From IMG/VR virus record IMGVR_UViG_3300035070_003204, positions 1 to 21,592 of that record: a stretch of DNA of 21,592 nucleotides; one strand, 5' to 3'. Under the pieces are notes generated by a model. It searched no databases. It was not told the origin of the DNA and saw only the letters and a program-made list of their open reading frames with translations. Each line of letters begins with the position of its first letter. Within the stretch, counting starts at the first letter, position 1. The position numbers and the translations under genes were made by a program. Source of the stretch: a virus. Shown one piece after another: positions 7,986 through 15,757 of this stretch.

Positions 7986-8405
7986 TTAAATTTTATGTAG
8001 TTTATGTGAAAATCTTAATAACGTTCTAAATACCCCATCCTCTGGGTTTAGGCTCGTAAGATTATTAGTGTCCGTTAATTCGGTACTAACCATCTCAAAG
8101 CCGTATGCAGTAAGGTCTAATAAAGAATTTGAGTTGATAAATCCTAACACTTGCTCCGCAATATCATCGCTCTTATAATATCCAAAGTTAGTACTTTTTA
8201 CAACACAATCAACTAACATGGTACAAGAATAATCAAACCCGCATTTATTATCCTCTTGGGTGGCACTTCTTTCAGCAAGTACAATGTACATACTTTCTTC
8301 ATTAGGGTTCACACCGTCATAAATAGGTATCGTTATCATGTCAACCGTTATGTTACCTTCCAACGCATCAAAGTAACCTTTTCTTAAAGCTATAATAGGA
8401 TTCAT
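7986..8405 (-). CDS. Tail terminator/completion protein (gpU/DUF3168-like)
   Basis: 139 aa. The N-terminal helix MNPIIALRKGYFDALEGN followed by ITIPIYDG, a central SCTMLVDCVVKS strand, and a C-terminal strand FRTLLRFSHKL are the layout of tail terminator proteins that cap the tube end and join it to the head. The start overlaps the stop of the upstream gp10-like gene by 4 nt (ATGA). It immediately precedes the tail tube gene, as expected. The family call rests on layout and position rather than on a unique motif. Confidence 0.72.
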   Translation of the reverse strand: MNPIIALRKGYFDALEGNITVDMITIPIYDGVNPNEESMYIVLAERSATQEDNKCGFDYSCTMLVDCVVKSTNFGYYKSDDIAEQVLGFINSNSLLDLTAYGFEMVSTELTDTNNLTSLNPEDGVFRTLLRFSHKLHKI

Positions 8406-8821
8406 GAAAAAAGATTTTTTAAGCGTTCTAATAATTTAGGTAACTCTTCTCTATTGGCTTTGAATAAAAAAGGTCTTGCTGGTAAGTTTACTTTTCTTAT
8501 TCCTTTGCCGATAAACTCCATAGCATATTTTTCCAATTCCGTTGGTACACTAACCTTATCACCCGTCCCAAACTCTACATAAGGGGCATACTCTTTTGTA
8601 TTGCCTACTGTCTTAAAGTATTTCTTTGTAGTGTCAATGCTCATACCTTGCCTTAACTTACCCGTGTCTATCGGGGCATATCTCTTAGCCCCCTTCTGCA
8701 CATCCAAAGCATAAGCACTTAATTCCATATCCAACTCTTTCTGTAATTCCTTACTCTTTCCTTCAATTACTTTCTGTACTTCTTTTATTCCCACCAAACT
8801 TATATCAAATGCTTTTGCCAT
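8402..8821 (-). CDS. HK97 gp10-like head-tail/tail component
   Basis: 139 aa. Signature blocks of the HK97 gp10 family are visible: AKRYAPIDTGKLRQGM at 45-60, YAPYVEFGTG at 78-87, and ARPFLFKA at 115-122. Members sit between the head closure protein and tail terminator and help form the head-tail interface or act as minor tail proteins. The gene abuts both neighbours (one-base overlap with the upstream stop; 4-nt overlap with the downstream start). Confidence 0.9.
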   Translation of the reverse strand: MAKAFDISLVGIKEVQKVIEGKSKELQKELDMELSAYALDVQKGAKRYAPIDTGKLRQGMSIDTTKKYFKTVGNTKEYAPYVEFGTGDKVSVPTELEKYAMEFIGKGIRKVNLPARPFLFKANREELPKLLERLKNLFS

Positions 8822-9165
8822 TAGTTATATGCTAATATTTCAACCCATCTATCTTGAAAATCTATTATAACTACTGAATGAATAGTATAACTTTCACCTC
8901 TAATCATTAGTTTCTTCGTCTCATGCAAACTAGGTGTTGCCACATCCCTCGTCCATAGCTTCATAACCTTGTTCCACTTCAACCCGCTTTGCTCTAATCT
9001 CCTGCTCCCTCTTTGTGGTTCGGCTATACACTGTATGAAACCTTCTTGCGAATAACCCCTCTGTATGCCGCCACCCGTTACAGGCGTATCAGTTAAACTC
9101 ATAACAGTTACTCTTTCCTTTGCCTTGCCTGCTGTTAACTCAATATTCTTTTTAAATAATCTCAT
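8821..9165 (-). CDS. Head closure/head-tail joining protein (SPP1 gp16-like)
   Basis: 114 aa. Small beta-barrel type protein. The order of strands and the conserved-looking RGESYTIHSVVIIDFQDRWV near residues 89-108 match head-tail joining proteins (Phage_H_T_join; SPP1 gp16/HK97 gp7-like). It is expected to bind under the adaptor ring and close the DNA channel. It overlaps the upstream adaptor stop and the downstream gp10-like start by one base each. Confidence 0.75.
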   Translation of the reverse strand: MRLFKKNIELTAGKAKERVTVMSLTDTPVTGGGIQRGYSQEGFIQCIAEPQRGSRRLEQSGLKWNKVMKLWTRDVATPSLHETKKLMIRGESYTIHSVVIIDFQDRWVEILAYN

Positions 9166-9686
9166 TATGAAATAGCTGGTATTCTTGAATGTTTATTTGC
9201 TAATCTTACACTCGCTGCACATACACCCCTAGTCTCTGTGCTTTCATCCCCTCGCATCTCATACAAGTAAAGTATCTGAGCAAGTATAGCCTGCTTTAAA
9301 TCAAAAGGCACTGTCTCATACCCCGCCGTATATTCTATCTCCATATCCTCATACGTTGGATTCTTTACCTTTATAAAATCCAACCCTATAAACTCTTTAT
9401 TGGCTTCATCAGTAGTATCTGCAAAAGTAGGTGTATTAGTAACTGGCCCGAAAGGCAATTCAATATAACCACACGGATTGCTTATGATAGCTGTTACCGT
9501 TCTTGTTATCAAAGAAAGTTTAGTATATTGCTCAATAGTTTGTGTTGCTGCTTTAATCATTAACGTAATATCTACATCGTCATTAGACAACCCTATCCTG
9601 CAATAATCTTTCGCTTCTTGTAGTGTTACAGGGTATGTGCTACTCTCATCCGTAAACCTTATATCTTGAACAATATTATAACTCAT
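9165..9686 (-). CDS. Head-tail connector/adaptor (gp6-like)
   Basis: 173 aa. The segments YPVTLQEAKDYCRIGLSNDD (residues about 17-36), then DVDITLMIKAATQTIEQYTK, and FDLKQAILAQILYLYEMRGD are the alpha-helical core of HK97 gp6-like adaptors (Phage_gp6_gp15/YqbG-type). The adaptor forms a ring on the portal. A middle region (about 65-125) is beta-rich, with the IEYTAGYETVPFDLK segment common to the family. It overlaps the 3' end of the upstream small gene by 11 nt and the downstream start by one base. Confidence 0.88.
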   Translation of the reverse strand: MSYNIVQDIRFTDESSTYPVTLQEAKDYCRIGLSNDDVDITLMIKAATQTIEQYTKLSLITRTVTAIISNPCGYIELPFGPVTNTPTFADTTDEANKEFIGLDFIKVKNPTYEDMEIEYTAGYETVPFDLKQAILAQILYLYEMRGDESTETRGVCAASVRLANKHSRIPAIS

Positions 9687-9864
9687 TCTTTTTAGGGCTT
9701 TTTCTTACTTTTTTTTCAATAACTATTTCCTTTTCCACCGCTTCAACAAAGCCTTTACTGATTAACTCATTGGCTCTTTCATCCGAATATTCTGCCTTCT
9801 TTCCTGGCATCATTATATTCTTTGTGTCCTTATCGGTGTATGTCTTTATTACTACTATTTCCAT
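9676..9864 (-). CDS. Small head-region protein of unknown function (62 aa)
   Basis: The ATG at 9864 is chosen. A TTG at 9870 would add only two residues and falls inside the tRNA-like stem. The protein starts MEIVVIKTYTDKDTKNIMMP and has a helical part (SDERANELISKGFVEAVEKE) with a Lys-rich tail. Small proteins of this layout (short beta hairpin, then a segment on residues entering an ER..LI.KG..E. helix) are common between capsid and adaptor genes of phages and are usually unannotated. The start codon lies one base after the discriminator position of the tRNA-like element at 9866-9913, so processing there could leave an almost leaderless message. Confidence 0.72.
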   Translation of the reverse strand: MEIVVIKTYTDKDTKNIMMPGKKAEYSDERANELISKGFVEAVEKEIVIEKKVRKSPKKNEL

Positions 9865-9865
9865 G

Positions 9866-9913
9866 AACAAGTGGCGGGATTTGAACCCGCCTTAGTTCCA
9901 TTATTCACTTGTT
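9866..9913 (-). ncRNA. tRNA-like minihelix (acceptor stem + T arm) between capsid and next gene
   Basis: On the minus strand the gap between the capsid stop (9918) and next ATG (9864) contains, in order: acceptor-like 5' strand ACAAGTG (9912-9906), a 15-nt linker (9905-9891), T-stem GCGGG (9890-9886), T-loop TTCAAAT (9885-9879), T-stem CCCGC (9878-9874), and acceptor 3' strand CACTTGT (9873-9867). All 12 pairs are Watson-Crick, the loop fits the T-loop consensus TTCRANY, and the two stems abut as in tRNA. D and anticodon arms are absent; the linker holds a GG (9899-9898) that could meet the T-loop. No CCA is encoded. A register shift by one base gives an equally paired 13-bp variant. It could serve as an RNA-processing site, a capsid mRNA stabiliser, or an attachment-site relic. 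Confidence 0.6.
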
Positions 9914-9917
9914 TTAA

Positions 9918-11069
9918 TTAAGCTACGTTACCTAAGTCAGCGTAGATTAAAGAAGCTGGGAACATTGGGTTCACTTCTTCTAAACACTCTATTCTCGCTG
10001 TGATTAAGTTCTTCTGAACGTTATCAGAATCTTGCTCAAAGAACTCGATTGCGATTGATTCAGCTTCTACTCTCTCTAAGTAATCTCTATCGACAATTAA
10101 GATTTTGTCATCAGTACACCAATCAACTGGGATTATAGGCATACCGCTTATAACCATTGAACCGTCATTGTTAGTTACTACTCCACCCGAACCAGTGTAA
10201 TATCCGTTAACATAAGTTAACTTATTTAAACGAGCTAATTGAGTATGAGAAACAACACCATAAGAAGCTGCGAATTTAGCAGTTCTTTGACTTGCAATGT
10301 AGTCCATTATTTGCTTCACGTCATCAGTCTCAGCAGTTGTAGTTGAACCTGTGGCGGCTGCACTTACTGTTGCAAAGAAACCTGCGTTTTCAGCATTGTA
10401 AAATTCTCTTAATAACAATCTCGGAAGGGTTGACTGTAAGAACGGTAATCCTTTCATTAATTGCTTTGAGAATCTCGCAAAACCTGACATATAAGATGTA
10501 ACTGTTTTAACTTCTGCAAAGTCAAAATCAATTTGAGTTTTTGCATTACCTTCAGTTTGCTTAGAGATAGACCCTTCACCAACACTCTCACGGTCAAATG
10601 CTTGTACTAATGTTTGGCTTACGCTTGTCGGCATTAAATCTCTAAAGTTAACTTTAGTTGATGGAAGGATAGCATTTCTACCGTAACTAATTACGCTGTC
10701 TCCTGTTAAACTTCCTGCAATAGTCATGTTACCTACTGCCTTTAATTCCATCTTATAACGTCCACCTTTTAATACAGTACTCTTTAAGTCATTGTATTGC
10801 TCGGCAACGGTGTCAGAGAAAACTTGACCGAATGATTTAACTTCTTGAACATTCTTTTTATTAGATACTGCTAATTCATCGAATTGCTTTTGCATCTCTA
10901 CTTTGAATGTATCTAAATCTTCTTTGCTTGAAAGATTCTTTAAATCATTCTGTAATTGCTCTGCTAATACTTTAGCTGCTTTACCTTCAACGCTTGAAGC
11001 GTTGGCATTCTCTTTAATGGTCTGAATATTATCAGCCATCTTTTTTATTTCTAATTCTAAATTTTCCAC
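9918..11069 (-). CDS. Major capsid protein, HK97 fold
   Basis: 383 aa from a GTG start at 11069. An ATG at 11039 would give 373 aa (MADNIQTIKENANAS) and is a real alternative. I keep the GTG because it lies 6 nt after the protease stop and the extra residues extend the coiled coil. Residues 1-75 form a helical delta/scaffold domain. The segment near 100-125 (KGGRYKMELKAVGNMTIAGS) is the usual linker before the mature N-arm, so cleavage by the upstream protease probably falls there. The rest follows the HK97 layout, including the spine-helix region around 205-235 and P-domain/A-domain segments such as ISGMPIIPVDW and a C-terminal NPMFPASLIYADLGN. Confidence 0.92.
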   Translation of the reverse strand: MENLELEIKKMADNIQTIKENANASSVEGKAAKVLAEQLQNDLKNLSSKEDLDTFKVEMQKQFDELAVSNKKNVQEVKSFGQVFSDTVAEQYNDLKSTVLKGGRYKMELKAVGNMTIAGSLTGDSVISYGRNAILPSTKVNFRDLMPTSVSQTLVQAFDRESVGEGSISKQTEGNAKTQIDFDFAEVKTVTSYMSGFARFSKQLMKGLPFLQSTLPRLLLREFYNAENAGFFATVSAAATGSTTTAETDDVKQIMDYIASQRTAKFAASYGVVSHTQLARLNKLTYVNGYYTGSGGVVTNNDGSMVISGMPIIPVDWCTDDKILIVDRDYLERVEAESIAIEFFEQDSDNVQKNLITARIECLEEVNPMFPASLIYADLGNVA

Positions 11070-11075
11070 TTTACT

Positions 11076-11783
11076 TTAAATTTTGTTGTTAAATAATTGT
11101 ATCGCTTTCAACAACGCTTCGTTCTTATCTGGCTCAACTGTCTTAACGGGTTGAGTATCTAATTCACTTATCATCTGTTGTATTTGCTTAATTTGTATCT
11201 CTAATAACCCAAAAGATTCATCTGTTAGGTTACCATTTCTAAAGGTCTTACTAAGTATCTCAAACTTTTTCATCAAGTCTATCTTAGCATCTTCTAAGCC
11301 CATGCCTTTATAAACCTCCATAGTTGGAGTGTTAGGATTTGCACCCCATAACACACTCGAACCCTCCCATAATGAAACCTCTTTGATTATTCTTTCTCCT
11401 GACTTCGTTTGACTGTCCTTTACTACACTAAAACCTATCGAATGCTGGTCAATCGCTTTCTCAGCATATAACTCTAAAATGTCATTACCTAAAGTAGTGT
11501 TTGCTATCTTAGTAACTCCGATTAAATAATCACCTTCTACATACAACTCTTTAGGCTTACCTAATGCACTCTTTAATGTTGCATTATGGTCAATCAAATG
11601 CCAAATTTCATTCTTTGCCGCTGGACCTCTTTCACTGATAGTCTTTGTAAATGCACCTTCTTGTATGATGTCATTATCTCTATCTAATGACCCCATCTGT
11701 GCAAAGGCTACCTTTACAACCCTGCTCGGCTTGTCGGCATCTAATACCGACCCCTGAATATTCTTTGTGCTAAAATTCTTCAT
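11076..11783 (-). CDS. Prohead protease (HK97 gp4-like, S78/U35 family)
   Basis: 235 aa. The N-terminal core carries GSLDRDNDIIQEGAFTKTI (31-49), IWHLIDHN (60-67) with the probable catalytic His66, IDQHSIGF (111-118) with probable nucleophile Ser115, and VSLWEGSSVLWGANPNT (136-152), which contains the third acidic position (Glu140). It cuts the scaffold domain from the capsid protein during prohead maturation. A helical C-terminal extension (165-235) may bind the scaffold. Its start overlaps the MuF-like gene by 14 nt, and the capsid gene follows 6 nt later. Confidence 0.92.
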   Translation of the reverse strand: MKNFSTKNIQGSVLDADKPSRVVKVAFAQMGSLDRDNDIIQEGAFTKTISERGPAAKNEIWHLIDHNATLKSALGKPKELYVEGDYLIGVTKIANTTLGNDILELYAEKAIDQHSIGFSVVKDSQTKSGERIIKEVSLWEGSSVLWGANPNTPTMEVYKGMGLEDAKIDLMKKFEILSKTFRNGNLTDESFGLLEIQIKQIQQMISELDTQPVKTVEPDKNEALLKAIQLFNNKI

Positions 11784-12618
11784 CTATTAAATTTAATAAA
11801 CTTAAAGTCGCAAATGTTTGCAGTAAGATTAATATGGGATTGGTTCGTATTGGATGACTTGGTTCGGTACTCTCAATCGGTATTACTTTACCTCTTTCAT
11901 CTCTAACAGGAATGAAACCTACCGTACACCTGCAATTACAAACATTTCCTGCACTTGCATTAGGGTCGCCTGGATATTGTAAGGTCTCAATTCTCTTTAG
12001 CGAAGGTACAACAAAAGGTTCATTAAATGCAACTTTTATTCCGTCCATGTGCAAATGGTCGTAATTATCTCTTGGTATTCTTCTTGTCCTATTGTCTTGG
12101 GCACTTACCCATTCTTTCTCGACTACTATTCCTAAGTCCATAGCTGCTATCATTGCCCCTATATTAGCCGCCCTTGTTGTTTCCGTTCTTGCTATCAATG
12201 CAGCTCTGTATTTTGTTAATTCATCATTCTTAAAATTACTCACTATTTTTCTTATGCCCCATCCCTCTTCCTCACCTTGTACTATTACTTCCATCAGTTG
12301 CTTTCTTGTAGTTTCCGTTATTGGTAAAACGGTCTTATCGTACAAATGTTGCTTCAGATATTCAGTAATAACCCATAACCATCTTTCATTGTTCTGCTTT
12401 GTAATACTTCTTTGAACTATCTTTATATTTAGTACTCCTACTTCTTTGTATAACTTTAGTAAGGCTTTGTAAATCGGTTCTTCATCTATCTCTAAATTAT
12501 TCCCGTCATATTGTGCGGTGCTTATCTGCTCATTCAACGCAGCTTGTATTAACGCTGAATGTTTGTTTGCCATCTTAACAAACAACCTCCTAAAACGTCT
12601 GTAATAATTACTTCTCAT
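11770..12618 (-). CDS. Minor head protein, Mu gpF/SPP1 gp7 family
   Basis: 282 aa from the ATG at 12618; a later ATG at 12573 (MANKHSAL) is possible. A helical N-terminal part leads to ARTETTRAAN (143-152), a signature of the MuF domain, then KEWVSAQDNRTRR (168-180), DHLHMDG (187-193), and a cysteine block NVCNCRCT (226-232). Such proteins bind the portal inside the head and may be ejected with DNA. It overlaps the portal stop by 11 nt and the protease start by 14 nt. A hydrophobic tail (264-282) is unusual but short. Confidence 0.9.
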   Translation of the reverse strand: MRSNYYRRFRRLFVKMANKHSALIQAALNEQISTAQYDGNNLEIDEEPIYKALLKLYKEVGVLNIKIVQRSITKQNNERWLWVITEYLKQHLYDKTVLPITETTRKQLMEVIVQGEEEGWGIRKIVSNFKNDELTKYRAALIARTETTRAANIGAMIAAMDLGIVVEKEWVSAQDNRTRRIPRDNYDHLHMDGIKVAFNEPFVVPSLKRIETLQYPGDPNASAGNVCNCRCTVGFIPVRDERGKVIPIESTEPSHPIRTNPILILLQTFATLSLLNLIDEEF

Positions 12619-13984
12619 AAGGATTTAACCCTTTAGGCAATTCAAGTATTTCATCCTGTGGAACTAAGTTTTGAGGAATGTATATTTTCTTCAACTCTTC
12701 TTCATCTAAATATTCAGGTACGGTCATATCCATTATCTGATACTTTTGGTAAGGGCTTATCCACCATGCTTCATTTAAGTAGTTTACTTGGTCGGCTGTG
12801 TTTTCGTGTAACTCACTAAAACAACTCATATCAAAGTCAACAACAAGGTTCTTATCCTTCACACCCCAATCAGTCTGTAACTTCCTATTAAGCTCATCTC
12901 TAAAAGAAATAAGAAAAGGTAACGCCGCCCTTGTGGTGAGTGCTTTCTCGGCTGCCACTGCATTGGCTTGTATCTTATTGTCAGGGTCATTGAGTAACTG
13001 CGAAGGCACTCCGTAAATATTACATATTGCCCTCATGTCGAACTTCTCAGCATCGAAGATAGCCATATCCACAGGGTTTGCTCCTATCTGAGTGTATGCC
13101 GCCTCATAACCACTTGTTGCTAATTTATTCCTATTACTTGACCCTTTATATTGTCTTAAACTTTCTTTTATTCTATCCACCTGTGCCTGCACATCCAAAG
13201 GGTCGAAGTTCCCGTTGTTCTTTATACTAAGAACACCCGCTGGTCCACCGTTCTGATAACTTGCTACCGTGCTTTCTCTACCCTCGTTGCTTCTTGTTAG
13301 TACTTTACTAGCTGCCTTTAATGGGCTTAGTCCGTATAACTCCGAACCATTGATTGAGAATATCGGGTTAAAGAATTTATCATGCAAAACCTCTTCTCTC
13401 CTAAAACCTTCATAAGTACCTATGAAAAGATTATACCCTGTTACTTCATTAGGGTATTGACCTGTATTAGCTACTATGGCAATATACTGAGATGGTAAGT
13501 TATGAAGGCTTAAAGGCATTCCTTTGTTTGCTCCTGCTTCTATTAGTTTGCCGTAAAGATAACCATTACCAGTTGCCATCTTATAAATACAATGCCCTTC
13601 AACTAAGTTAGCAAAGGTTTGGTCTTTGTTAGGATATTCTATTAATTCATTTAGTCTTGCATTGCCTGTGTATATCTCATAGCTTTCTTCTTTGAGTTGT
13701 AATACTTCTTTCCAGTCCTTAACGTTGCTTGGGTTGGCTATGAGTTGCTTGTATCTTTTTGCTTTCTCCTTGTCTATACATTTGTAAACGTGCCAATCGG
13801 GTACTTTAGCCTTTTGGCTTATTAGATTGATAACGGAATAGACAATGTCATTGCCTGCATACCCATCATTTACTTGGCTTATTGAATCATTACCATTCCA
13901 AGTTATTACACCATTTACAAAGTGATAACTCGATTGCTGTTGTGGTTTAAAGAATTTCCTTAACCGATTAATTAAATTAGACAA
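12608..13984 (-). CDS. Portal protein (HK97 family)
   Basis: 458 aa. No ATG is available in the first 130 codons. The start is a TTG at 13984, giving MSNLINRLRKFFKP and overlapping the terminase stop by 8 nt. The body fits HK97-type portals: DSISQVNDGYAGNDIVYSVI (33-52), NLPSQYIAIVANTG, NPIFSINGSELYGLSPLKAA, and the NGGPAGVLSIKNNG and YGVPSQLLND segments of the stem/clip region. It forms the dodecameric DNA channel at the capsid vertex. It lies between the large terminase and the MuF-like gene. The rare start may reduce initiation, with coupling from the terminase stop supplying ribosomes. Confidence 0.93.
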   Translation of the reverse strand: MSNLINRLRKFFKPQQQSSYHFVNGVITWNGNDSISQVNDGYAGNDIVYSVINLISQKAKVPDWHVYKCIDKEKAKRYKQLIANPSNVKDWKEVLQLKEESYEIYTGNARLNELIEYPNKDQTFANLVEGHCIYKMATGNGYLYGKLIEAGANKGMPLSLHNLPSQYIAIVANTGQYPNEVTGYNLFIGTYEGFRREEVLHDKFFNPIFSINGSELYGLSPLKAASKVLTRSNEGRESTVASYQNGGPAGVLSIKNNGNFDPLDVQAQVDRIKESLRQYKGSSNRNKLATSGYEAAYTQIGANPVDMAIFDAEKFDMRAICNIYGVPSQLLNDPDNKIQANAVAAEKALTTRAALPFLISFRDELNRKLQTDWGVKDKNLVVDFDMSCFSELHENTADQVNYLNEAWWISPYQKYQIMDMTVPEYLDEEELKKIYIPQNLVPQDEILELPKGLNPYEK

Positions 13985-15140
13985 TGACTTTAAATTTATA
14001 TTTACTCAATTTAGTATGAATAGCATACCGCAAGGCATCCATTAAGTGGTCATTGGCTTTAACAGGCTCGTCAATGGGTTTATCTTCTTTATCTTTCTTC
14101 CATTTATACGACCGTATCTCTTCAACAAAGTTAGTTGATTTGTTCGTAATATACAAAGGTAATGATTTTACAGTTAATATTCCTGCATAAACATCTTTGT
14201 TAGCTGGCTTTACGTTAAACCCAGCCCGATATATTTCTTCAATCGTCTTAGGCTCTGCTGCATCGCAATATATTTCTTCTCTACTTATTCCTAATGTCTT
14301 TAGCCTTTCTATTAAATCATGAGTAGTTAGTTTAGTTTGGTAGATTGTTTGTTCTGCAAATATCTCTTTATCTTTATGAACTACTTTAACTAATGCTGTT
14401 GGGTTGTTATATCCAAAGTCTAACCCATAGATAACTTCGCCTCCATCGGGTAACATATCGCAATACTTCCAATTAGTGTATATCAACTCAGCACTTGCAC
14501 CTCTGAGACCTAAGCCGTACACTTTCCACATGAAGTCATCGGGTAGGTTTTTATAATCTTCTATAAACTCTATTTGAGATGCACTTAAATTAAACCTGTT
14601 ATCTAAGTATGTACTATGTATTTTTTTGTTCTTTGGATTGTCGGCTACATCATACACCCATGAAGTGAAGTCGGCAGGGTTGTAATCTAAAAATATTACG
14701 TCTGTTGTTCTTTGTGCTAATTGTCTAAACAACATTAGATTAATAAGGTTAGCTTCGTTTATGAAAAGTATATCACGACCTGGTCCTCTTGCTTTCCCTT
14801 CATCTTCTAAACCAAATAATTCAATATAAGACCCATTACTAAATGTGTATATGAAATTAGTTGCCATCCAATTATCGTCATCCCATATTTCTAACTTTTC
14901 TAATATTTGTTTAAAATCTCTAAAAGCACCTCTTTTGATGTGTGGTAAGGAATGACTTACTATACTTATCTTTTTACCTTTATCTTTTAAGGCTATTGCT
15001 ATTAATAATTGGATTATACTATAAGACTTTGAACTACGGGAAGAACCCTCATTGCATATTATCTTCCACCCTGATTGGTATGCTGCTAAATTCTTTTGAA
15101 ATACTGGGGTAGTTTTAACTATCTTCTTTATATCGTTCAT
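13977..15140 (-). CDS. terL: Terminase large subunit
   Basis: 387 aa from the ATG at 15140. A TTG at 15149 would add three residues. Walker A is EGSSRSSKS (31-39). The Walker B region is DILFINEAN (123-131), with the Asn-Glu of many phage packaging ATPases in place of Asp-Glu. The C-terminal RNase H-like nuclease shows YGLDFGYNNP (238-247) with Asp241, YCDAAEP with Asp293, and DHLMDALRYA starting at Asp364. It cuts concatemers and pumps DNA into the prohead. PBSX-type/Terminase_3 architecture is the best fit. It overlaps the small subunit by 26 nt and the portal by 8 nt. Confidence 0.95.
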   Translation of the reverse strand: MNDIKKIVKTTPVFQKNLAAYQSGWKIICNEGSSRSSKSYSIIQLLIAIALKDKGKKISIVSHSLPHIKRGAFRDFKQILEKLEIWDDDNWMATNFIYTFSNGSYIELFGLEDEGKARGPGRDILFINEANLINLMLFRQLAQRTTDVIFLDYNPADFTSWVYDVADNPKNKKIHSTYLDNRFNLSASQIEFIEDYKNLPDDFMWKVYGLGLRGASAELIYTNWKYCDMLPDGGEVIYGLDFGYNNPTALVKVVHKDKEIFAEQTIYQTKLTTHDLIERLKTLGISREEIYCDAAEPKTIEEIYRAGFNVKPANKDVYAGILTVKSLPLYITNKSTNFVEEIRSYKWKKDKEDKPIDEPVKANDHLMDALRYAIHTKLSKYKFKVIV

Positions 15141-15468
15141 CAAGTTCAAATGATATTGGTAATACTACTTTTCCTGAATGTTCAAACTGTTGCCTTTCTA
15201 TATACCCTCTTTTCTTACCTTTTGTTTTTAAGCTAAATATAATAGCTGTAATATCTCCATCTTGTATTTTCTTTACTAAAGCATTTTCAGCTATGTCTAA
15301 AAATAATTCATCTGGTTCTGTTGTATCAATTATACCTTTAAACTCTTTGTCTTCCTTCATCCAGAAGTAGTAAGTACCTCTGCTTATTTCGGCTGCTTCA
15401 CAGGCTTTTGTTATATTCCCAAATGTCTTTTTATAGGCTTCAATAAATCCTTTCTTTTTTACGTCCAT
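15115..15468 (-). CDS. terS: Terminase small subunit
   Basis: 117 aa. A helix-turn-helix region is visible at 18-43 (NITKACEAAEISRGTYYFWM then KEDKEF), of the kind in the phBC6A51-like small terminase family. The segments DIAENALVKKIQDGDITAII and SLKTKGKKRGYIERQ that follow are also typical. It recognises the packaging site and hands DNA to the large subunit, whose start it overlaps. It is the first gene of the late operon. The packaging (pac/cos) site may lie in or just upstream of this gene, but no site is identified. Confidence 0.88.
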   Translation of the reverse strand: MDVKKKGFIEAYKKTFGNITKACEAAEISRGTYYFWMKEDKEFKGIIDTTEPDELFLDIAENALVKKIQDGDITAIIFSLKTKGKKRGYIERQQFEHSGKVVLPISFELDERYKEDS

Positions 15469-15488
15469 TTTAGTTAAATCTTGTACAA

Positions 15489-15520
15489 CAAAGTTAATAA
15501 AAACCCCCGACTTAGAAAAG
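15489..15520 (-). promoter_or_regulatory. Candidate late promoter upstream of terS
   Basis: On the minus strand a perfect Bacteroidota -7 element TAnnTTTG (TAACTTTG, 15496-15489) lies 20 nt before the terS start. About 19 nt upstream there is a TTTT (15519-15516) in place of the -33 TTTG. Expected initiation is near 15482, with a leader of about 13 nt. The -33 part overlaps the terminator hairpin. Consensus match only; no expression evidence. Confidence 0.45.
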
Positions 15521-15529
15521 TTAGGGGTT
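15499..15529 (-). terminator. Intrinsic terminator at end of the early leftward operon
   Basis: The minus strand reads AACCCCTAACTT, loop, AAGTCGGGGGTTTTT. The stem pairs 15529-15518 with 15513-15502, with one A/C mismatch (15522 with 15509) and one G-U pair, around a 4-nt loop, and ends in a run of five T (15503-15499). It stops transcription coming from the primase gene before terS. It also lies about 25-30 nt downstream of the second candidate -7 element at 15570-15563. Confidence 0.7.
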
Positions 15530-15562
15530 CAAACCAAAACTTTATGAAAACTTGCTGCAAGG

Positions 15563-15570
15563 CAAAGGTA
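15563..15570 (-). promoter_or_regulatory. Second candidate -7 element (TACCTTTG)
   Basis: TACCTTTG on the minus strand matches TAnnTTTG fully. No clear TTTG is found 19-21 nt upstream; the nearest match is a TTTTA about 24 nt away. If active, its transcript would run into the terminator at 15529-15499 almost at once, which would suit attenuation or antitermination. Confidence 0.25.
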
Positions 15571-15620
15571 GTTAGTCTAATTTAATTATTGATATAAAAT
15601 TTGTTTTTTTTGTTGTTATT

Positions 15621-15732
15621 AATGTACACGAAACACGATAATTCGCTTTTCCTTATTTGCACTATATTAAAAAAAGGCATTTTTTTTTAAGGGCGGCTTA
15701 AATATTGATAAAAATCGTGTCTTCGTGTTCAC
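15621..15732. repeat. Imperfect inverted repeat around an AT-rich core
   Basis: The left arm (15621-15639), read on the minus strand, is ATCGTGTTTCGTGTACATT. The right arm (15714-15732), read on the plus strand, is ATCGTGTCTTCGTGTTCAC. The 74 nt between them are AT-rich and contain an A7/T9 foldback (15669-15688, loop GGCA). This may be an origin or an operator; no DnaA box was recognised. Confidence 0.5.
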
Positions 15733-15757
15733 TTGTTGATTATCAATGAGTTAAATC

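Noticed and set aside
9866-9940. Canonical full-length tRNA reaching into the capsid gene end, with a D-arm-like GTAGCTTAATT
   Set aside because: The 5' bases there do not pair with the acceptor 3' strand, and too few bases remain for an anticodon arm. The D-arm likeness comes from Val-Ala-stop codons of the capsid gene.
12092-12415. 107-residue plus-strand frame with hydrophobic segments
   Set aside because: Antisense to the MuF-like gene; there is no promoter and no free sequence around it.
15669-15688. A7/T9 foldback as a second terminator
   Set aside because: The stem has only A-T pairs and would be too weak for intrinsic termination. It is better seen as part of the AT-rich core.
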